This document shows, in pieces, positions 4,474 through 5,128 of a stretch of 5,128 bases of DNA. Below the pieces are notes generated by a model. The model had not been told where the DNA came from. It saw only the letters and a program-made list of their open reading frames with translations, and made no database searches. The DNA is from JANNAT01 sp031422555. Lineage in GTDB: Bacteria; Pseudomonadota; Alphaproteobacteria; Rhodobacterales; Rhodobacteraceae. The translations under genes were made by a program, and so were the position numbers. Each line of letters begins with the position of its first letter. The first letter of the stretch is position 1. The DNA lies in NCBI GenBank assembly GCA_031422555.1, contig JANPLZ010000019.1, forward strand, positions 1-5,128, read 5' to 3'.

Positions 4474-5128
4474 TCAGACCTCTTCCACCAGAACAACGCC
4501 TTGGATGGCTTTGATCGCGCCCTTAATCTGGGCGGTGACCGGATAGGATTTGGGCAGCGTCAGATCAATCTCGCGGCCCTGTTCATCGGCGACACACAGG
4601 GTGATCTGCGCCGTTGTGCGCCCGGTGACCCGGTCCAGCAACGCGGCAATCGACGGCACGGCGGCCGCCGCATTCAGATGTATGCGCAGATCCGACGCCC
4701 CCGCCTGATCGGCCACCGCATCAATCGGTTGCACCGCATTTGCCAGCAGTTTCAGCGTATCGCCTTCCAGTTCCGCCTTGACAGTCAGCACCACGCGCAT
4801 GCCCGGCTCCAGCAGATCGCGCGCGGCCTCCAGCGTGTCGGAAAACACCGTCACCTCATAAAGGCCGGTTGGATCAGACAGTTGCACAAAGGCAAAGCGG
4901 TTGCCTTTGGCAGATTTGCGTTCCTGCTTTGACGCCACCGCCCCCGCCAGTTTGGCAATCAACGGGCCGCGCGCCGCCAAAGCGGTCACTTCGGTCAGGG
5001 TTTTCACATCACGCCGTTTCAGCGGCCCCATGTAATCATCCAGCGGATGGCCCGACAGATAAAACCCGACTGCCTGATGTTCTTGGGTCAACCGCTCTAT
5101 CGGCAGCCAGTCATCGCGAAACGGCAGC
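4474..5128 (-). CDS. dnaE: DNA polymerase III subunit alpha, C-terminal part (start outside window)
   Basis: This is the 3' end of the replicative polymerase gene. The frame is open to the right edge and ends at TGA 4476-4474, leaving 217 residues of a protein that usually has about 1150-1180. The fragment begins LPFRDDWLPIERLTQEHQ, followed by AVGFYLSGHPLDDY (fragment residues 19-32), the conserved SGHPL signature just before the OB-fold. The OB domain spans about residues 56-134 (PLIAKLAGAVASK...GNRFAFVQLSDPTGLYEVTVFS...VQPID). The tail ends with YPVTAQIKGAIKAIQGVVLVEEV, typical of alphaproteobacterial DnaE C-termini. The OB-fold is thought to contact single-stranded template, and the C-terminal region contacts tau. 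The polymerase active site and PHP domain lie outside the window. The SGHPL motif and OB order argue for the main replicative DnaE over the error-prone ImuC/DnaE2. The TTG at 5091 is internal. Confidence 0.95.
   Translation of the reverse strand, partial: LPFRDDWLPIERLTQEHQAVGFYLSGHPLDDYMGPLKRRDVKTLTEVTALAARGPLIAKLAGAVASKQERKSAKGNRFAFVQLSDPTGLYEVTVFSDTLEAARDLLEPGMRVVLTVKAELEGDTLKLLANAVQPIDAVADQAGASDLRIHLNAAAAVPSIAALLDRVTGRTTAQITLCVADEQGREIDLTLPKSYPVTAQIKGAIKAIQGVVLVEEV

Noticed and set aside
1..5128. CRISPR arrays, insertion sequences, tRNA/rRNA genes, phage or defence genes
   Set aside because: No regularly spaced repeats, transposase motifs, paired terminal repeats or cloverleaf-like sequences were seen. 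All long stretches are accounted for by housekeeping genes.

Overview
This looks like ordinary chromosomal DNA from an alphaproteobacterium, most likely Rhodobacteraceae (Rhodobacterales). The grounds are a GC-rich composition, the hisS-hisZ-hisG gene block, an alphaproteobacterial-type HisRS, a DUF1489 gene, and an intergenic sequence that resembles one I associate with this family. The placement rests on recognising protein families and motifs from the sequence alone.

Layout. At the left edge (1-219, + strand) is the 3' end of a DUF1489-family gene. A 174-base intergenic stretch with a nested hairpin follows and separates it from the convergent minus-strand genes. Read in their own direction (right to left), these are hisS (4129-2612), hisZ (2615-1512) and hisG (1518-805), then a small gene for a predicted secreted protein (753-394). 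hisS/hisZ overlap by 4 bases and hisZ/hisG by 7, so the three are almost certainly one translationally coupled operon. The small secreted-protein gene has a good candidate sigma-70-type promoter lying across the hisG stop codon, so it may be transcribed on its own as well as by read-through. Divergent from hisS, across a 100-base gap, is slyX (4230-4430, +). slyX converges on the 3' end of dnaE (4474 to the right edge, - strand), with an AT-rich hairpin between them.

Function. HisG (short form) and HisZ (a HisRS paralogue without aminoacylation activity) together form the ATP phosphoribosyltransferase that starts histidine biosynthesis. HisS charges tRNA-His with the product of that pathway. 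Histidine synthesis and use are therefore encoded in one transcription unit, and the regulatory subunit sits beside the synthetase family it derives from. DnaE is the replicative polymerase alpha subunit, and SlyX is a small coiled-coil protein of unclear role.

I found no mobile element, CRISPR array, RNA gene, phage gene or new multi-gene system. The points most worth a second look are a low-GC block with rare codons inside the hisS insertion domain, the promoter at the hisG stop codon, the two intergenic hairpin elements, and the uncharacterised small exported protein.
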